Assembly (NCBI GenBank): GCA_018829465.1
Contig: JAHJTN010000018.1
Location: 1 to 64,000 of the forward strand
Source of the DNA: Bacteroidota bacterium
Lineage (GTDB): Bacteria; Bacteroidota; Bacteroidia; Flavobacteriales; Flavobacteriaceae
DNA length: 64,000 nt
Direction: 5' to 3'
Below the pieces are notes generated by a model. The model was given only the letters and a program-made list of their open reading frames with translations, ran no database searches and was not told the origin of the DNA. The position numbers and the translations under genes are program-made. Shown here in pieces: positions 61,176 to 64,000 of this stretch. Each line of letters begins with the position of its first letter. Within the stretch, counting starts at the first letter, position 1.

Positions 61176-62039
61176 TTATCTTGCTTTGAAATAACCCAAC
61201 AGTTTTTTTACGTAAGATTCTTTAACGTTCATTTGAATAACGCCCGCACCACTCCTACTGAAAGTGTCTTCAAAATATTTGACACGCGTTCTAAATGATT
61301 CCGCATACCGATATCTCACGCTTTTAGATGCCGTGTTTACCAGAAAATGTTGCCCGGTTTCCTGATCGACCACATTGACCAAACCAATATTAGGCATTTC
61401 TGCTTCTCTTGTGTCAAAGATTCTAATGCCTGTTACATCGTGCTTTTTTCCCAATACTTTCATCGGCTTTTCGTAATCCGGCGAAATAAAATCTGAAAGT
61501 ATAAAAACGATGGCTTTCTTTTTCATAACGCCTGTGAGGTATTGCAAGGCCACAGACAAATCTGTTTTTTGACTCTTGGGCTGAAACTCTATCAGTTCTC
61601 TGATAATGCGAAGTGCGTGCGATTTCCCCTTTTTGGGTGGGATAAACAACTCTACCCGGTCTGTGAACAACAACAACCCTACCTTGTCGTTGTTTTGCAA
61701 GGCAGCAAAGGTAAGCGTGGCCGAAATTTCAGTAATCACCTCTCTTTTGAATTGGGTTTCCGTGCCAAAAGATTCCGAACCGCTCACATCCACGAGTAGC
61801 ATCAATGTGAGTTCGCGTTCTTCTTCAAACACTTTGATGTAGGGCTCGTTGTAGCGCGCCGTAACGTTCCAATCAATGGCTCGTACATCATCACCAAACT
61901 GATATTGACGTACTTCGCTAAATGTCATCCCGCGACCTTTAAAATGGCTGTGGTACTCACCCGAAAATATATGATCGGACAAGCGACGGGTTTTAATTTC
62001 TATTTTTCGGACTTTTTTGAGAAGTTCCTTCGTATCCAT
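61176..62039 (-). CDS. DUF58 domain protein
   Basis: Protein of 287 residues. The DUF58 core contains the signature RQYQFGDDVRAIDWNVTARYNEPYIKVFEEER (about 44-75), followed by a VWA-like fold with LLVDVSGSESFG (MIDAS-like DxSxS). DUF58 proteins are always found next to MoxR ATPases and VWA proteins. They are thought to be part of a chaperone or assembly system acting at the membrane. No transmembrane segment is evident. It lies 57 bp after the MoxR gene. Confidence 0.92.
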   Translation of the reverse strand: MDTKELLKKVRKIEIKTRRLSDHIFSGEYHSHFKGRGMTFSEVRQYQFGDDVRAIDWNVTARYNEPYIKVFEEERELTLMLLVDVSGSESFGTETQFKREVITEISATLTFAALQNNDKVGLLLFTDRVELFIPPKKGKSHALRIIRELIEFQPKSQKTDLSVALQYLTGVMKKKAIVFILSDFISPDYEKPMKVLGKKHDVTGIRIFDTREAEMPNIGLVNVVDQETGQHFLVNTASKSVRYRYAESFRTRVKYFEDTFSRSGAGVIQMNVKESYVKKLLGYFKAR

Positions 62040-62096
62040 GGTTGTTGCAATTTAACTTTGTTAACAAGATGTTTTTAAAACATCCAAGGGCAAAAC

Positions 62097-63101
62097 CTAT
62101 GGAACATCTACAGCATTCACGATTTTATTAATGATGTCCACCGACGTCACATTTTCGGCTTCCGCTTCGTAGGTGATGCCAATTCTGTGGCGCAAGACAT
62201 CGTGAATTACCGCCCGGACATCTTCCGGAATCACATAGCCACGGCGTTTGATGAAGGCATAACACTTGGAAGCCATCGCCAAGTTGATGCTTCCTCTGGG
62301 TGATGCACCAAAACTGATGAGTGGTTTTAGTTCTTCCAATTTGTATTTTTCCGGATAACGCGTAGCGAAAATAATATCCAAGATATATTTTTCAATTTTT
62401 TCGTCCATGTAAACTTCCCTGACAGCTTCTTGCGCTCTCAGAATTTGTGCTACAGAAATCACGGCGTTCACTTTTTCAAAAGCCCCTTTCAAGTTTTGCC
62501 TCATAATGAGTTGCTCATCCTGAATTTTAGGATAATCAATAACTGTTTTAAGCATAAAACGGTCCACCTGTGCTTCGGGTAAAGGATAGGTTCCCTCCTG
62601 CTCTACCGGGTTTTGGGTGGCCAATACCAAAAAGGGTTTGTCTAATACAAATGTTTCATCGCCTATGGTAACTTGTTTCTCCTGCATGGCTTCAAGCAGC
62701 GCAGATTGCACTTTAGCAGGCGCGCGGTTAATCTCATCTGCCAGTACAAAATTGGCGAAAATAGGTCCTTTTTTAATGGAAAAATCGCTTTGTTTGACAT
62801 TAAAAATCATTGTACCAACTACATCGGCGGGCAACAAATCGGGGGTAAACTGAATACGGCTAAAAGTGCCTTGTACGGCTTTAGAAAGTGTGTTGATTGC
62901 TAAGGTTTTGGCCAGTCCCGGAACACCTTCCAGCAAAATATGTCCCTGTCCCAACAAGCCAATCAGCAATCTTTCCATCATGTGTTTTTGCCCTACAATC
63001 ACTTTGTTGACTTCCATCATCAACAGGTCGATAAAAGCACTCTCTTTCTCAATCTTTTCATTAATGGATTTAATATCCGTAGCTTGTTTAGTTTCTTCCA
63101 T
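62097..63101 (-). CDS. MoxR family AAA+ ATPase
   Basis: First gene of the Bat operon; 334 residues. AAA+ ATPase with the Walker A variant GVPGLAKT (about 59-66), Walker B LADEINRAP, sensor TQNPVEQEGTYPLPEAQVDRF and a C-terminal lid (MASKCYAFIKRRGY). MoxR ATPases work as chaperone-like remodelers with VWA proteins such as BatA and BatB, which are encoded in the same operon. The gap upstream contains no gene and is the shared promoter region with divergent hutI. Confidence 0.94.
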   Translation of the reverse strand: MEETKQATDIKSINEKIEKESAFIDLLMMEVNKVIVGQKHMMERLLIGLLGQGHILLEGVPGLAKTLAINTLSKAVQGTFSRIQFTPDLLPADVVGTMIFNVKQSDFSIKKGPIFANFVLADEINRAPAKVQSALLEAMQEKQVTIGDETFVLDKPFLVLATQNPVEQEGTYPLPEAQVDRFMLKTVIDYPKIQDEQLIMRQNLKGAFEKVNAVISVAQILRAQEAVREVYMDEKIEKYILDIIFATRYPEKYKLEELKPLISFGASPRGSINLAMASKCYAFIKRRGYVIPEDVRAVIHDVLRHRIGITYEAEAENVTSVDIINKIVNAVDVP

Positions 63102-63258
63102 AAATACTTTTTTTTAAGTCGCCTAAATTAAAAATAATTTTCAGCATGCAAATTGAAAATTTATTCTCAGCTATGATGTTAATGGTAGGTTAAAAGTTTG
63201 AATCCTTTTTTGGGGGACAATGGCTTGTAAAATTGCTAAATTTTATGTGAAATTAACG

Positions 63259-63266
63259 TATCTTTG
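63259..63266 (+). promoter_or_regulatory. Candidate -7 promoter element of hutI
   Basis: TATCTTTG is an exact match to TAnnTTTG, 44 bases upstream of the hutI ATG. The nearest TTG is 23 bases further upstream (63233-63235), slightly too distant for a standard -33. Confidence 0.5.
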
Positions 63267-63310
63267 GCTTAATGCCTTTAAGCTAATTGTATTCTCAACG
63301 CAGTTTTTTC

Positions 63311-64000
63311 ATGCTAAAAACCTCTTATCGCTTTTTCGGTCCGTTTTCACAATTAATAAGCCTGTCAAACTTACCGCTTAAAGGTAAGCTTGAAGAAGAT
63401 AATTTAGAGATTATCAGCCATGCCGGTATCTTGGTTTGCGATGGGAAAATTAAAAAAACAGGACCTTTTGATTCGCTGCAAGTTGAGGCAAAAAAGCTGG
63501 GGGCGCAAACGGTTGTGATACCCTCAGAAATGGTTGTGTTGCCCGGCTTTGTAGATGCACATACACATATTTGCTATGCCGGCACTCGGGCAAACGACTA
63601 TGCCTTGCGAATTTCGGGAAAATCTTATCTCGATATTGCCAAAGCCGGCGGCGGTATCTGGCAAACCGTAACGGACACTCGAAATGCTTCTACAGAAGAC
63701 CTCGTTTCTTTGCTGACGCAGCGTTCGGCATTGATGCTTCAGCGCGGTGTCACTACCACAGAGGTAAAAAGTGGTTACGGACTGAATCTGAATGACGAAC
63801 TCAAAATGTTACGCGCCATTAGGGACGTAAACCAAAACACGACTTGTGAACTCATCTCTACATGTTTGGCTGCGCATATCAAACCCAAAGATTTTGAAGG
63901 CACACCACGAGAATATTTGGATTATTTGCTGGAGAATGTTTTGCCGGTGGTTCGTTCTGAAAAACTATCAAACCGGGTTGATATTTTCACTGAAGCATCT
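63311..64000 (+). CDS. hutI: Imidazolonepropionase, N-terminal part (runs off the window)
   Basis: First 230 codons of an enzyme of the histidine degradation pathway that opens the imidazolone ring to give N-formimidoyl-glutamate. Read directly from the sequence: the amidohydrolase metal motif is DAHTH (in GFVDAHTHICYAGTRANDYALR), followed by GGGIWQTV and the TTTEVKSGYGL motif. These are diagnostic for HutI. The gene is not interrupted up to the window end, where it is cut. Start: the ATG at 63311 with the family's N-terminal beta-domain. Adjacent hut genes would be expected beyond the window. Confidence 0.93.
   Translation, partial: MLKTSYRFFGPFSQLISLSNLPLKGKLEEDNLEIISHAGILVCDGKIKKTGPFDSLQVEAKKLGAQTVVIPSEMVVLPGFVDAHTHICYAGTRANDYALRISGKSYLDIAKAGGGIWQTVTDTRNASTEDLVSLLTQRSALMLQRGVTTTEVKSGYGLNLNDELKMLRAIRDVNQNTTCELISTCLAAHIKPKDFEGTPREYLDYLLENVLPVVRSEKLSNRVDIFTEAS

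Overview
The window is a 64 kb piece of a Bacteroidota chromosome, most likely from a member of the Flavobacteriia. The support is indirect but consistent. It holds a complete Bat (aerotolerance) operon, a CarboxypepD_reg TonB receptor and a NagB-PIG-L fusion. It also has a fused E1 alpha/beta dehydrogenase, an alpha/beta-hydrolase-OsmC fusion, moderate-to-low G+C and few Shine-Dalgarno sites. Several upstream regions carry the Bacteroidota -7 element TAnnTTTG. No rRNA, tRNA, CRISPR array, transposase, integrase or phage gene was seen, so this is mostly housekeeping chromosome interrupted by short non-coding repeats.

Layout. 1-375: a gene-free A+T-rich stretch bounded by imperfect inverted repeats. 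376-3609: ACC-deaminase-like enzyme, LysM glucosaminidase lipoprotein and hemL, one minus-strand operon. 3.7-7.3 kb: fabD, a YHS protein, YqgE and a cysteine desulfurase whose start codon ends a repeated inverted-repeat element. 7.3-15.1 kb: TonB receptor, M23 peptidase, M20 amidohydrolase and the NagB-PIG-L fusion. 15.3-18.9 kb: a LytS/LytTR two-component operon with small membrane proteins, including a kinase fused to a 2TM domain at an A8 run. 19.1-26.9 kb: fused E1 dehydrogenase, M48 protease, Rel/SpoT, a Fur-family regulator, purA and a small membrane protein.

26.9-32.4 kb: a six-gene, probably self-regulated metal uptake operon (DtxR/MntR-type repressor, outer-membrane protein, lipoprotein binding protein, ATPase, two permeases). 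Both permeases end in winged-helix domains, and a palindrome lies at the repressor's predicted transcription start. 32.5-37.9 kb: a G+C-rich double-hairpin element, the hydrolase-OsmC fusion, a nucleoside phosphorylase, ppk1 and a fasciclin-domain protein. 38-46.4 kb: a carbohydrate island matching the glycoside 3-oxidation pathway: DUF1080 hydrolase, three sugar isomerase/dehydrogenase enzymes, an MFS permease, and a GMC oxidoreductase with its gluconate-dehydrogenase-type small subunit. A 12-bp palindrome in its divergent promoter region looks like a LacI-family operator. 46.6-49.7 kb: coaD, NUDIX, pyrE, an SRPBCC protein and murB, packed very tightly. 49.7-53.7 kb: an aminotransferase, carbonic anhydrase, SulP transporter and a small unknown membrane protein. 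53.9-63.1 kb: the Bat operon (MoxR, DUF58, a BatD-like protein, BatA, BatB, BatC-like TPR, BatD, BatE). 63.3 kb to the end: the 5' part of hutI.

The observations I rate highest are these. (1) A 90-bp repeat with a conserved stem ends exactly at the ATG AAA start of two unrelated genes, once singly (6.1 kb) and once as a tandem pair (38.7 kb), with one stem pair running G-C, G-U, A-U among copies. (2) The kinase-2TM fusion sits at a homopolymer where loss of one A would give a textbook ATGA overlap. (3) A heptamer repeat module (TATTGGC family) sits in two operons 23 kb apart. (4) A structured G+C-rich element lies at 32.57 kb.
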